This document shows positions 5,094-11,210 of a stretch of DNA of 11,210 nt, piece after piece. Position 1 is the first letter of the stretch. Each line of letters starts with the position of its first letter. The stretch spans positions 15,921-27,130 of the forward strand of contig PFNU01000127.1 in assembly GCA_002792135.1 (NCBI GenBank), in the 5' to 3' direction. Origin of the DNA: a bacterium (Candidatus Torokbacteria) CG_4_10_14_0_2_um_filter_35_8. GTDB taxonomy: Bacteria; Patescibacteriota; GCA-2792135. The notes beneath the pieces were generated by a model. The model saw only the letters and a list, made by a program, of their open reading frames with translations, was not told the DNA's origin and made no database searches. The translations under genes were made by a program, and so were the position numbers.

Positions 5094-6932
5094 ATGAACA
5101 CTATTTCGGGCATAAAGCCCTCGGAACAAATTAAAGAACGCTTGAATATTGTTGATATTATCCGAGAATACGTTCCTTCGCTAAAATCAACCGGTGCTAA
5201 TTTTAAAGCGCTGTGTCCTTTTCATAATGAAAAAACTCCTTCTTTTATCGTCAGTCCAGAAAAGCAGATTTGGCATTGTTTTGGATGTGGTAAAGGAGGA
5301 GATATCTTTAACTTTGTCATGGAAATCGAAGGGATAGAGTTTGTTGACGCACTAAGGTTACTTGCAGATAAAGCAGGTATAAAACTTGCTACTTATGATA
5401 AAAAACTTGATAGCAAAAGAAATAGGATTTTAGAAGTCTTAGAAGAGGCACAAGATTATTTTCACAAGAGTCTTTTTACTTTCAAGGCAAAACAAGCCCT
5501 TGATTATTTACTAAAAAGAAAAATTTCCAAGAAGACCATCGCAGAGTTTAAGCTTGGCTATGCTTTTGACGAGTGGCATAGTCTAGAAAGTTTTTTAAAA
5601 GGAAAGGATTTTTCCGCTCAAGATATTTTTGATTCGGGGCTTTTAGTAAAAGATTCCTCTGGTCGAATTTATGACCGCTTTCGAAAAAGAGTAATGTTTC
5701 CTATTACTAATGTTCACGGTCAGGTTATAGGTTTTGGGGGAAGAATTTTGGAGACTTCTTCTTCCGATAAAGAGCAAGCAAAGTATGTAAACACTCCTCA
5801 AACTTTAGTTTATGATAAGTCTCGCACCCTCTATGCTTTAGATAAAGCAAAACAAGAAATCAGAAAGAAAAGATTTATAGTGGTCACAGAGGGTTATATG
5901 GATACTATTTCTTCGCATCAAGCTGGGATAAAGAATGTAATCGCTTCATCAGGTACAGCATTTACCCTTGATCAGATTAATTTAATTAAACGTTATACTA
6001 AAAATTTAGCTTTAGCCTTTGATATTGATATTGCAGGAGATACGGCAACAAAACGCAGCATTGATCTCGCTCTTTCAAGCGGAATGAATGCCAAAGTTGT
6101 CTTGCTTCCAAAAGGAAAAGATCCTGATGAGTGTATAAGAACCGATCCTAAAATTTGGGTAAAAGCGATAAATAGCAAAGTTCCTGTTATGGAGTATTAT
6201 TTTAAAACCACTTTAAAAGATTTTGATGCTGCCAATATTGAACAAAAAAAGAGAGTAGCAGCTCGGCTTCTTCCGATAATTTCTCGTATTTTTGACCCTA
6301 TTGAAAAAGAGCATTATTTAAAAAAACTCTCAGAGGAAATCCAAGTAGAAGTAAGTACCCTGAAAGAAGCTTTAGAAAAGTATCCTAGTGCTCGTACTTA
6401 TTCTTATCCTAGTCGAGACAGAAGTAGAAAGAGATTATCTGAAGAAGAAACAGAACAAAACAGAAGAATAAAGCAAGCACTTGATTTACTTTTTGCACTT
6501 TGTCTAAATTTTCCAGAAAATATTCCTTTTCTTATTTCTGAAATTGAATCCCCTAACATGATTCCATTATCATCTTATAGAAATCTTTACACTCTCATTA
6601 GACTCTTTTATAATAAGAAAGAGAAGTTTGACTTGCCGGAGTTTCAAGCTTGTCTTTCTAAAAAATTTCCTAAAATAAACCAAAAGATTGATCTTCTTCT
6701 TTTAAAAACTAGCCAGGCCAAAAACAAGTCAGAAGATGATGCAAAAAAGGAAATTCAAGCTCTTGCCAAGAGGTTCAAAGTTTTTTATTACAAGAAAAAG
6801 CTGAAAGAGTTAGAGTTTTCTTTAAAAGAAAAAGAGAAGGAGGTATCTAGAGCTAAGAAAGCAGAAACTAGACAGTTGCTTTCTGAATTTAGTAAGATTT
6901 CAAAGAAGTTGGATGTGATTTTGAGGGAATGA
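5094..6932 (+). CDS. dnaG: DNA primase DnaG
   Basis: 612 residues, complete; synthesises RNA primers for replication at the fork, recruited by the replicative helicase. The N-terminal CHC2 zinc ribbon is seen as CPFH (41-44) and CFGC (62-65), so Cys41, His44, Cys62 and Cys65 bind Zn. The RNA-polymerase core includes RFRKRVMFPI (195-204) and GFGGR (213-217). The Toprim domain has VVTEGYMD (263-270) with Glu266, and FDIDIAGD (309-316) with Asp310/Asp312 as metal ligands. The residue between the two Asp is Ile rather than the common Gly. The C-terminal 150 or so residues are Lys/Glu-rich and helical, as expected for the helicase-binding domain. The start is the ATG before NTISGIKPSEQIKERLNIVD, which aligns with family N-termini; no Shine-Dalgarno precedes it. 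rpoD follows, the classical macromolecular-synthesis pairing. Confidence 0.97.
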   Translation: MNTISGIKPSEQIKERLNIVDIIREYVPSLKSTGANFKALCPFHNEKTPSFIVSPEKQIWHCFGCGKGGDIFNFVMEIEGIEFVDALRLLADKAGIKLATYDKKLDSKRNRILEVLEEAQDYFHKSLFTFKAKQALDYLLKRKISKKTIAEFKLGYAFDEWHSLESFLKGKDFSAQDIFDSGLLVKDSSGRIYDRFRKRVMFPITNVHGQVIGFGGRILETSSSDKEQAKYVNTPQTLVYDKSRTLYALDKAKQEIRKKRFIVVTEGYMDTISSHQAGIKNVIASSGTAFTLDQINLIKRYTKNLALAFDIDIAGDTATKRSIDLALSSGMNAKVVLLPKGKDPDECIRTDPKIWVKAINSKVPVMEYYFKTTLKDFDAANIEQKKRVAARLLPIISRIFDPIEKEHYLKKLSEEIQVEVSTLKEALEKYPSARTYSYPSRDRSRKRLSEEETEQNRRIKQALDLLFALCLNFPENIPFLISEIESPNMIPLSSYRNLYTLIRLFYNKKEKFDLPEFQACLSKKFPKINQKIDLLLLKTSQAKNKSEDDAKKEIQALAKRFKVFYYKKKLKELEFSLKEKEKEVSRAKKAETRQLLSEFSKISKKLDVILRE

Positions 6933-6980
6933 GGTGCTAGGTACCGGGTGCTAGGTACTAGTTACTTGGAGTTAGGAATC
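6933..6980. repeat. Degenerate GGTGCTAGGTAC word repeat after dnaG
   Basis: Directly after the dnaG stop, GTGCTAGGTACC is repeated as GTGCTAGGTAC, then decays into TAGTTAC and GGAGTTAGG. Same style of word repeat as at 4930 and 8347. Not coding. Confidence 0.55.
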
Positions 6981-7053
6981 AAGGAAGAATTTAGAATATG
7001 GGAATTTGCACAATCATTGGTCATAAGCTATCTTTGAGGCTATCCCTGTCGTT

Positions 7054-7123
7054 ATCCTGATCCGCCTCGGGTGGAGAAGGATCTCAACGCTAGATATATA
7101 CCGGGAAGTGACGGGATCAGGAT
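7054..7123. repeat. REP-like palindromic element between dnaG and rpoD
   Basis: Outer 10-bp perfect inverted repeat ATCCTGATCC/GGATCAGGAT (7054-7063/7114-7123) enclosing a compact hairpin CCGCC-TCG-GGTGG (7062-7074), followed by AGAAGGATCTC. The segment is more GC-rich than its surroundings. The ATCCTGA...GAAGGATCTC layout recalls widespread bacterial REP-like palindromes mobilised by REP-associated tyrosine transposases; that link is from memory of the sequence style and untested. A structured RNA upstream of rpoD is an alternative. Confidence 0.5.
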
Positions 7124-7189
7124 GGCGGTTTATATGATTCGTACAGATATTCGTATTTACTTAAACAATACTCATAATTAACTTTTTAA

Positions 7190-7195
7190 TAGAAT
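7190..7195 (+). promoter_or_regulatory. -10 box before rpoD
   Basis: TAGAAT ending 10 bp before the rpoD ATG, so a transcript would begin about 3-4 nt before the start codon. The same hexamer precedes rlmN and the S51 peptidase gene at comparable positions. No clear -35. Confidence 0.4.
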
Positions 7196-7205
7196 CTAAA
7201 ACATA

Positions 7206-8345
7206 ATGGCTCCTAAAAAAAAGACAAAAAGAGAATCCTCGCAGAAAAAGCAGAATGCTCTAGAAGAAAAAGATGATGATTTAAACTATCTTATAGATTC
7301 TGGCAGAAGGCGAGGCTTTGTTACTTATGATGAAATTATTTATGTTTACCCCGATATAGAGAGATCTATTGAGAAGTTAGAAGAATTATATGATGTACTG
7401 GATGAAAAAGGGATTTTGGTAGTTGAGGCAAAAAGTAAAATAGAAGAAATTCCAGAGGGAAAGGAAGAAAAAAAAGAAAAAAAAGAAAAAGAAAAAACAA
7501 GAATTGATGTAGAAGATCTTTCTGGTGATTCTATCCAAATGTATCTTCATGAGATCGGAAAAGTTCCTTTACTTATCGCGAAAGAAGAAGTTGAGCTTGC
7601 CAAAAGAATAGAAAAGGGAGATGAACTTGCCAAAAAACAACTTACTGAAGCGAACCTCAGACTAGTAGTAAGTATTGCCAAAAGATACACAGGAAGAAAT
7701 TTGAGTCTTTTAGATTTGATTCAAGAAGGTAATATGGGACTTTTTAGAGCTGTAGAGAAGTTCGACTATCATAGGGGTTTTAAATTTTCTACTTACGCTA
7801 CTTGGTGGATAAGACAGGCAATTACCAGGGCGCTGGCGGATCAATCTAGAACTATTAGAATTCCAGTGCACATGGTAGAGACCATGAATAAGTATATTCA
7901 GACACAAAGGAGTCTAGTACAGCTTCTTGGTAGGGATCCTTCGGCAGAAGAAATAGCAGCAGAAATGGATCTTCCAGTGGAAAAAGTTCGCACCATAAAA
8001 AAAATTTCCCAGGAAACTATATCTTTAGAGACTTCCGTAGGAGATGAAGATGATACAAGCTCTACCTTAGGAGACTTTATAGAAGATAAAGATACTTTAC
8101 CACCTCATGAGATTGCTCGCAGAAAAGTTCTCAGGGGTCATGTCGGGAATATATTATCTAGTCTATCTCCTAGAGAGCAAAAAATATTGAGCATGCGTTT
8201 TGGTTTAAAGGATGGAATTGGTCATACTTTAGAGGAAGTAGGACAGGAGTTCGGAGTAACCCGTGAGCGTATCAGGCAGATTGAAGCTAAAGCTTTGGAG
8301 AAAATAAGAGAAGATAAAAGTATTGGTAAGCTTAAAGATTACTAG
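7206..8345 (+). CDS. rpoD: Primary sigma factor RpoD (sigma-70 family, group 1)
   Basis: 379 residues; directs RNA polymerase to housekeeping promoters. Residues 24-75 look like region 1.1, followed by a Lys/Glu-rich linker (85-98) encoded by an A-rich, slippage-prone tract. Region 1.2 is [16 protein letters not shown] (108-123). Region 2 spans about 148-225 with [46 protein letters not shown] (2.3/2.4) and RTIRIPVHM. Region 3 is about 226-305. Region 4 has [15 protein letters not shown] (320-334) and the helix-turn-helix [20 protein letters not shown] (341-360). It is shorter than E. coli RpoD (613) because the region 1.2-2.1 insert is missing, as in Gram-positives and many CPR. It follows dnaG on the same strand with a 273-bp gap holding a REP-like palindrome and probably its own promoter. 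No Shine-Dalgarno. Confidence 0.96.
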   Translation: MAPKKKTKRESSQKKQNALEEKDDDLNYLIDSGRRRGFVTYDEIIYVYPDIERSIEKLEELYDVLDEKGILVVEAKSKIEEIPEGKEEKKEKKEKEKTRIDVEDLSGDSIQMYLHEIGKVPLLIAKEEVELAKRIEKGDELAKKQLTEANLRLVVSIAKRYTGRNLSLLDLIQEGNMGLFRAVEKFDYHRGFKFSTYATWWIRQAITRALADQSRTIRIPVHMVETMNKYIQTQRSLVQLLGRDPSAEEIAAEMDLPVEKVRTIKKISQETISLETSVGDEDDTSSTLGDFIEDKDTLPPHEIARRKVLRGHVGNILSSLSPREQKILSMRFGLKDGIGHTLEEVGQEFGVTRERIRQIEAKALEKIREDKSIGKLKDY

Positions 8346-8360
8346 ATTAAGTGGTAGGGG

Positions 8361-8417
8361 TTAGGGAGTAGGTTGTAGAAAAAAGTTACCACCTACCCCC
8401 TACAACCTACAACCTAA
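8361..8417 (+). terminator. Long imperfect hairpin after rpoD
   Basis: TTAGGGAGTAGGTTGTAG (8361-8378) pairs with CTACAACCTACAACCTAA (8400-8417) with two mismatches, across a loop beginning AAAAAAG. It starts 16 bp after the rpoD stop and probably ends the transcript or stabilises its 3' end; there is no T-run after the stem. The arms consist of repeated GTAGG/CCTAC words, so the hairpin is itself built from the degenerate repeat seen elsewhere. Confidence 0.5.
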
Positions 8418-8424
8418 TATATGC

Positions 8425-8453
8425 TTTACAATCATACTCTGACTTTTTATAAT
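8425..8453 (+). promoter_or_regulatory. Sigma-70 promoter upstream of tRNA-Asn
   Basis: TTTACA (8425-8430), 17-bp spacer, TATAAT (8448-8453): five of six consensus bases at -35, a perfect -10 and ideal spacing. Transcription would start near 8460, about 100 nt before the tRNA. The intervening leader contains an AATTAGAAATT word repeat (about 8516-8548) and no open frame worth reporting. Confidence 0.65.
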
Positions 8454-8557
8454 ATAGAAACGGAATAATCTGTAGCAGATAATTAGACATTTGGTCATTT
8501 ATTAATTGGGTATTGATTAGAAATTAGAAATTCTTAATTAGAAATTTTACTACACTA

Positions 8558-8632
8558 TCCTCGATAGTTCAGTGGTAGAACGCCTCCCTGTTAAGGAGGA
8601 TGTCGCAGGTTCGAATCCTGCTCGAGGAGCCA
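8558..8632 (+). tRNA. tRNA-Asn (anticodon GUU)
   Basis: Complete cloverleaf. Acceptor arms TCCTCGA/TCGAGGA (8558-8564/8622-8628); D-arm sequence TAGTTCAGTGGTAGAAC; anticodon stem CCTCC/GGAGG (8583-8587/8595-8599) with loop CTGTTAA, anticodon GTT at 8590-8592; T-arm GCAGGTTCGAATCCTGC; discriminator G8629 and CCA encoded at 8630-8632. Reads AAC and AAU codons. A consensus promoter lies upstream and an intrinsic terminator 7 bp downstream, so this is a single-tRNA transcription unit. Confidence 0.97.
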
Positions 8633-8638
8633 ATTCCC

Positions 8639-8665
8639 GCCGCCTCGCACAAGGGGCGGCTTTTT
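8639..8665 (+). terminator. Rho-independent terminator of tRNA-Asn
   Basis: Stem GCCGCC/GGCGGC (8639-8644/8655-8660), 10-nt loop, then TTTTT (8661-8665). Strong GC stem in AT-rich surroundings, placed directly after the tRNA. Confidence 0.88.
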
Positions 8666-8751
8666 GATTTGATTTGACAAATAAATAAGGTATTACATTG
8701 TAGAATATAGAACATTTCGGTAAAATATAGGGCGAAAAGAGGTAGAAACAA

Positions 8752-9025
8752 ATGCCAGAACTAGGTAGTCATGAAACTATTTACTGCGGTCTGTGTGGTG
8801 GGTGTGGTCGCTGGTAGGATAAAAGTTGTCCCGCTTGCGGAGGAGTTTTGGAAAATTCGCTGATTATGGACAAATGGGTATACTGCGGTCTTTGTGAGGG
8901 ACGTGGAATCATTGAAAAGTTTGTTTGGGATAAGATATACCCCAACTTCAAAAAAGGGACATAATGAAGATATTTCCTGTACTGCTTGTGGTGGGGTTGG
9001 CAAGGTTAGAGCAAGGATGCTATAA
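8752..9025 (+). pseudogene. Broken small zinc-ribbon (four CxxC) protein gene
   Basis: Preceded by a plausible ribosome site (AGAGGT, about 8740) and ATG at 8752. The reading frame gives YCGLCGGCGRW, then an in-frame TAG, then DKSCPACGG, YCGLCEGRG and, after removing one base from an A6 run near 8955-8960, DISCTACGGVGKV, ending at 9025. Together this makes two pairs of CxxC knuckles with DnaJ-like CxxCxGxG spacing, about 90 residues, likely a zinc-binding chaperone-type or nucleic-acid-binding protein. One stop plus one frameshift indicates decay or sequence error; readthrough is possible but unsupported. TTGACA (8674) and TAGAAT (8701) upstream are 21 bp apart, a poor promoter. The following 9026-9205 shows no gene. 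Confidence 0.6.
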
Positions 9026-9159
9026 AATGTAGCAATAACTGTTTTTCTCACTGATTATTTCTGGTTGAGAGGCTCCCGATGACCATATAAAATATCTGAA
9101 GAAGCCTTTATTTTTTTCTTTTTTTTCAGACTAAACATCGTCCACCAGAGCGAGCTATC

Positions 9160-9193
9160 CTTCGCTAAAGCTATGGAATGGCAAAGCCACCAA
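9160..9193. repeat. Diverged CCTTCGCNAAGGC-type palindrome
   Basis: TCCTTCGCTAAAGCTATGG in this stretch resembles the complement of the palindrome inserted in rlmN (CCTTCGCCAAGGCTTCGG), with substitutions. It is probably a decayed copy of the same short palindromic repeat family. Non-coding context between the broken zinc-ribbon gene and the terminator before rlmN. Confidence 0.35.
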
Positions 9194-9213
9194 AAATCGC
9201 CAATCAGGTTTAC

Positions 9214-9251
9214 CCCGTAGGAAGTTTACTTTCCTTCTGGGGCGGTTTTTT
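9214..9251 (+). terminator. Terminator fused to the rlmN promoter
   Basis: Hairpin with CCCC and AGGAA pairing to TTCCT and GGGG around a short loop (about 9214-9243), then CGG and a run of six T. It would end transcripts entering from upstream. The T-run runs directly into the extended -10 of rlmN. Confidence 0.7.
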
Positions 9252-9259
9252 GCTAGAAT
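9251..9259 (+). promoter_or_regulatory. Extended -10 promoter of rlmN (leaderless start)
   Basis: TGCTAGAAT: TGn plus TAGAAT, five of six consensus bases. Seven bases separate it from the rlmN ATG, so the transcript should begin at or next to the start codon, giving a leaderless mRNA. No -35 match; the T-run of the preceding terminator occupies the spacer. Confidence 0.5.
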
Positions 9260-9266
9260 ATTTAGT

Positions 9267-10301
9267 ATGGATTTAATACAATTTCAAAGATTATTTAATA
9301 AAGAACCAAGATATCGCTTAGAGCAAGTTAAAAGGGCCCTTTTTCAGGATTTAATTCAAAACTGGCAGGAAGCGATGACCCTACCCTTAAGTTTAAGAGA
9401 AGAATTAAATAAAAAATGTCCTATTGAGATATCAGCAAAAACATTTGTTTCTAAAGATAAAAATACAATAAAAGCTCTTCTTACTCTAAAAGATGGTCTG
9501 AAAATTGAAACAGTTTTGATGCGTCATAAAGATAAAAGAAATACCATTTGCGTTTCTTCTCAGGTTGGTTGTTCTCTGAATTGTTCTTTTTGCGCCACCG
9601 GAAAGATGGGATTTAAAAGAAACCTCGAGGTCTGGGAAATTGTTGAGCAAGTTTTATTTTTTGCCCGCTATTTAAAAAAAATTAAAGAGAGAGTTACCAA
9701 CATTGTCTTTATGGGAATGGGGGAGCCATTTTTAAATTATCAGAATGTAATAGGGGCAATAAGAATTTCGAACGATAAAGAGGGATTTAATTTAGGAGCA
9801 AGGCGTTTTTCAATTTCTACTGTTGGCATTGTTGAAGGGATTGAAAAATTAGCAAAAGAGGAATTACAGATAAATTTAGCTATTTCTCTTAATGCGTCCA
9901 ATGACGAACTCCGTTCAAAATTGATGCCAATTAACAAAAAATATCCTATCAAGAAGATTTTAAATGCGATTGACGATTACATTAAGAAGACTCGGCGGCG
10001 AGTGATGTTTGAGTATATAACGATAAAGAATTTAAATGATTCTGAAGAACACGCTAAAGCATTAACTAAATTAATGAAAAAACCTCTTTATTTTGTTAAT
10101 CTAATTTCTTATAACTTTACCCGCCGAAGCCTTGGCGAAGGTGGGCCAACTGGAATTTTTAAACCTTCCTCCTCTTCAAGAATTAAAAAATTTAAAGAAA
10201 TCTTAGAGAAAGAGGGTGTGATAGTCACCCAGAGATATCGTTTTGGCAAAGATATTGAAGGTGCTTGTGGCCAATTAGTGGCTAAAGATGGGAGAAAATA
10301 A
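9267..10301 (+). CDS. rlmN: RlmN, dual-specificity 23S rRNA A2503 / tRNA A37 C2-methyltransferase
   Basis: 344 residues; radical-SAM enzyme making 2-methyladenosine at 23S A2503 and tRNA A37. Iron-sulfur cluster motif GCSLNCSFC gives Cys102, Cys106 and Cys109. Cys95 (ICVSSQ) and Cys334 (GACGQL) match the accessory and methyl-carrying cysteines (C118 and C355 in E. coli). Other family blocks: GMGEPFLNY (150-158), FSISTVGI (181-188), LAISLNA (204-210), MFEYITIKNLND (247-258) and VNLISYN (277-283). An unusual insertion FTRRSLGEGG (284-293) sits between VNLISYN and PTGIFKPS, encoded by a GC-rich palindrome, where normal RlmN reads straight through. The ATG is 8 bp after a -10 box; no Shine-Dalgarno. 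The gene is flanked by terminators on both sides, hence monocistronic. Confidence 0.95.
   Translation: MDLIQFQRLFNKEPRYRLEQVKRALFQDLIQNWQEAMTLPLSLREELNKKCPIEISAKTFVSKDKNTIKALLTLKDGLKIETVLMRHKDKRNTICVSSQVGCSLNCSFCATGKMGFKRNLEVWEIVEQVLFFARYLKKIKERVTNIVFMGMGEPFLNYQNVIGAIRISNDKEGFNLGARRFSISTVGIVEGIEKLAKEELQINLAISLNASNDELRSKLMPINKKYPIKKILNAIDDYIKKTRRRVMFEYITIKNLNDSEEHAKALTKLMKKPLYFVNLISYNFTRRSLGEGGPTGIFKPSSSSRIKKFKEILEKEGVIVTQRYRFGKDIEGACGQLVAKDGRK
10120..10145 (+). repeat. Palindromic repeat inserted in frame within rlmN
   Basis: Hairpin with CCCGCC pairing GGTGGG (10120-10125/10140-10145, one G-T pair), symmetric GAA/GAA internal loop and GCC/GGC upper stem with a TT tip. GC-rich in an AT-rich gene. 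With flanking bases it adds ten codons (30 bp, 10116-10145), preserving the frame. It lies in the loop after the conserved VNLIxYN block, away from the catalytic residues. Confidence 0.65.
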
Positions 10302-10303
10302 AA

Positions 10304-10326
10304 AATCGCCAAAGAGGCGATTTTTT
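10304..10326 (+). terminator. Rho-independent terminator of rlmN
   Basis: AATCGCC/GGCGATT stem (10304-10310/10316-10322), AAAGA loop, continuing T-run to 10326. It begins 2 bp after the rlmN stop and leads straight into the next extended -10. Confidence 0.88.
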
Positions 10327-10334
10327 GATAGAAT
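10326..10334 (+). promoter_or_regulatory. Extended -10 promoter of the S51 peptidase gene
   Basis: TGATAGAAT, again TGn plus TAGAAT, directly after the terminator T-run. GGCGATTTTTTGATAGAAT (10316-10334) matches GGCGGTTTTTTGCTAGAAT (9241-9259) at 17 of 19 positions. A start near 10341 would give a leader of about 20 nt without a Shine-Dalgarno. Confidence 0.5.
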
Positions 10335-10363
10335 GAAATAATTAGATTTAGTTTAGATAAATT

Positions 10364-10984
10364 ATGAAATTACTTTTAACATCGGCAGGATGGGAAGAAA
10401 ATTTAAAAATAAGGGAAGAGTTTTTAAAATTGACAAATAAAGAACCTTCAAAGATAGTTGTGCTTTTGATTACCACCGCAACCAAAAAAGATAAAGATTG
10501 GAAGCATGTGAAAATTCGCATAAAAGAATTAGGAAGCATCGGAATCAACGAAAAGAATATTAAAATTTTCAGCTTAAATAAGAAACTCAAGCCATCAAAT
10601 TTGAAATGTGTTGACATAATTTATGTTTGCGGAGGAAATGCATTTCACTATTTAGACAGAATGAGAAAGACGGGTGTTGATAAAGAAATAAAGAAATTAG
10701 TTAAAAAGGGGAGAGGCTATTTTGGGGTAAGTGCTGGGAGTATAGTGGCTGGTCCAAGAATTAATATTGCAAGCGTTGGTATGGTTATCTCTGGCGATAA
10801 AAACGATATTAAACTCAAAAATTTAACTGGATTAAGATTAACCAATATAATTATATACCCTCATTATTCCAAAGAAGAAGAGACGATAAAAGAATTTGAA
10901 AAAGAAAACAGATGTAAGGTTCTTAGGTTGACCGACAAGCAGGCACTATTGATTAGAGGTAAAATTAAACGAATAATAAAATAA
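10364..10984 (+). CDS. Peptidase E-like (S51 family) protein
   Basis: 206 residues, class I glutamine-amidotransferase-like fold. Family S51 contains cytoplasmic alpha-aspartyl dipeptidase (PepE) and cyanophycinase; the nucleophile Ser lies in an xSAG elbow. Seen here: VCGGNAFHYLDRM (88-100, the conserved GGN/GGG turn), GVSAGS (121-126) with Ser123, and YPHYSKEEE (165-173) with His167, matching the Ser/His arrangement of PepE. Length is close to PepE (about 229 in E. coli). No signal peptide. It likely takes part in peptide turnover or scavenging. It follows the rlmN terminator and has its own -10 box, so is probably transcribed alone. A very basic tail (IRGKIKRIIK) ends the protein. Confidence 0.87.
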   Translation: MKLLLTSAGWEENLKIREEFLKLTNKEPSKIVVLLITTATKKDKDWKHVKIRIKELGSIGINEKNIKIFSLNKKLKPSNLKCVDIIYVCGGNAFHYLDRMRKTGVDKEIKKLVKKGRGYFGVSAGSIVAGPRINIASVGMVISGDKNDIKLKNLTGLRLTNIIIYPHYSKEEETIKEFEKENRCKVLRLTDKQALLIRGKIKRIIK

Positions 10985-11084
10985 TATTTATTCTAAAGTT
11001 AAAGAAATTTAAAAAAATTCTGTAATAATACTCTAGGTATAGGAGTAATAGAAAATGATCCTTATACTCCTGATAATCATTATT

Positions 11085-11159
11085 ATGAACAAGCATTTAA
11101 AAGTTGAATCTTTCCAGGAAAGTTTGAATGCCGGCATGTGTGGGCCGGCTAGTGTATAG
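11085..11159 (+). pseudogene. Truncated fragment resembling the start of a C39-type peptidase
   Basis: 24-codon frame from ATG 11085 ending in TAG. ESFQESLNAGMCGPASV resembles the N-terminal segment of papain-like C39 peptidases, where the Cys of CGPAS is the nucleophile; the rest of the domain is missing. The upstream stretch 10985-11084 has an unrecognised open stretch in another frame (VIENDPYTPDNHYYEQAF) and no clear gene. The same bases contain a GCCGGC/GCCGGC hairpin (11130-11149), which could instead be a structural element. Tentative. Confidence 0.35.
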
Positions 11160-11210
11160 TTAACAGTCAAGGGTTACACTTTTTAGCTTTTCTTCAGGAG
11201 TAAGACCATT
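11160..11210 (-). CDS. Possible C-terminal end of a minus-strand gene (partial)
   Basis: Reading in from the right edge, the minus strand encodes NGLTPEEKLKSVTLDC followed by TAA. Composition is protein-like, and a GC-rich hairpin (11130-11149) follows the stop by about 10 bp, as a terminator would. It is too short to identify. Confidence 0.25.
   Translation of the reverse strand, partial: NGLTPEEKLKSVTLDC

Noticed and set aside
8761..9051. 96-codon minus-strand open frame
   Set aside because: Exact antisense of the CxxC zinc-ribbon pseudogene, whose cysteine pattern makes the plus strand the true coding strand.

Overview
The window is low-GC bacterial DNA that most resembles a Candidate Phyla Radiation (Patescibacteria/Parcubacteria-like) genome. 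The reasons are an adjacent dnaG and rpoD, almost no Shine-Dalgarno sequences, starts lying very close to promoter-like TAGAAT boxes, a palindrome inserted in frame inside rlmN, and 'word-like' degenerate repeats after stop codons. The lineage is an inference; no rRNA is present.

Left half (about 1-4740): five minus-strand genes that look like accessory cargo. In order of transcription they are a small nucleotidyltransferase-fold protein, a SAM-dependent methyltransferase, a SET-domain protein, a glutamate-5-kinase-like amino acid kinase and an S66 (LD-carboxypeptidase/MccF-type) peptidase. Four of the five are followed by a 115-140 bp structured element (A 69-184, B 1164-1300, D 2558-2693, C 4084-4224). 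Each element has attC-like AAC...GTT ends. A, B and C share a CGG...CCG-type outer stem, degenerate in A. All four have two internal hairpins and a conserved TTTGGGTG linker. Hairpin sequences differ between copies while pairing is kept. This looks like an integron-type gene-cassette array, or a family of structured mobile elements.

Junction (4662-5093): next to the first cassette is a short region with three copies of TATACGAA, including a dif-like inverted repeat. It is followed by a divergent ORF remnant resembling the N-terminal SAM-like domain of a tyrosine recombinase. That arrangement (divergent integrase, recombination sites, array on the other strand) is what a decayed integron platform would look like.

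Right half (5094-11210): plus-strand housekeeping core. It contains dnaG (primase), a REP-like palindrome, rpoD (primary sigma factor), a sigma-70 promoter, tRNA-Asn(GUU) with encoded CCA and a terminator, a broken zinc-ribbon gene, rlmN (23S/tRNA m2A methylase) and an S51 peptidase E-like gene. rlmN and the S51 gene each start from near-identical terminator/extended -10 modules. The right edge holds fragments, among them one resembling the start of a C39-type peptidase.
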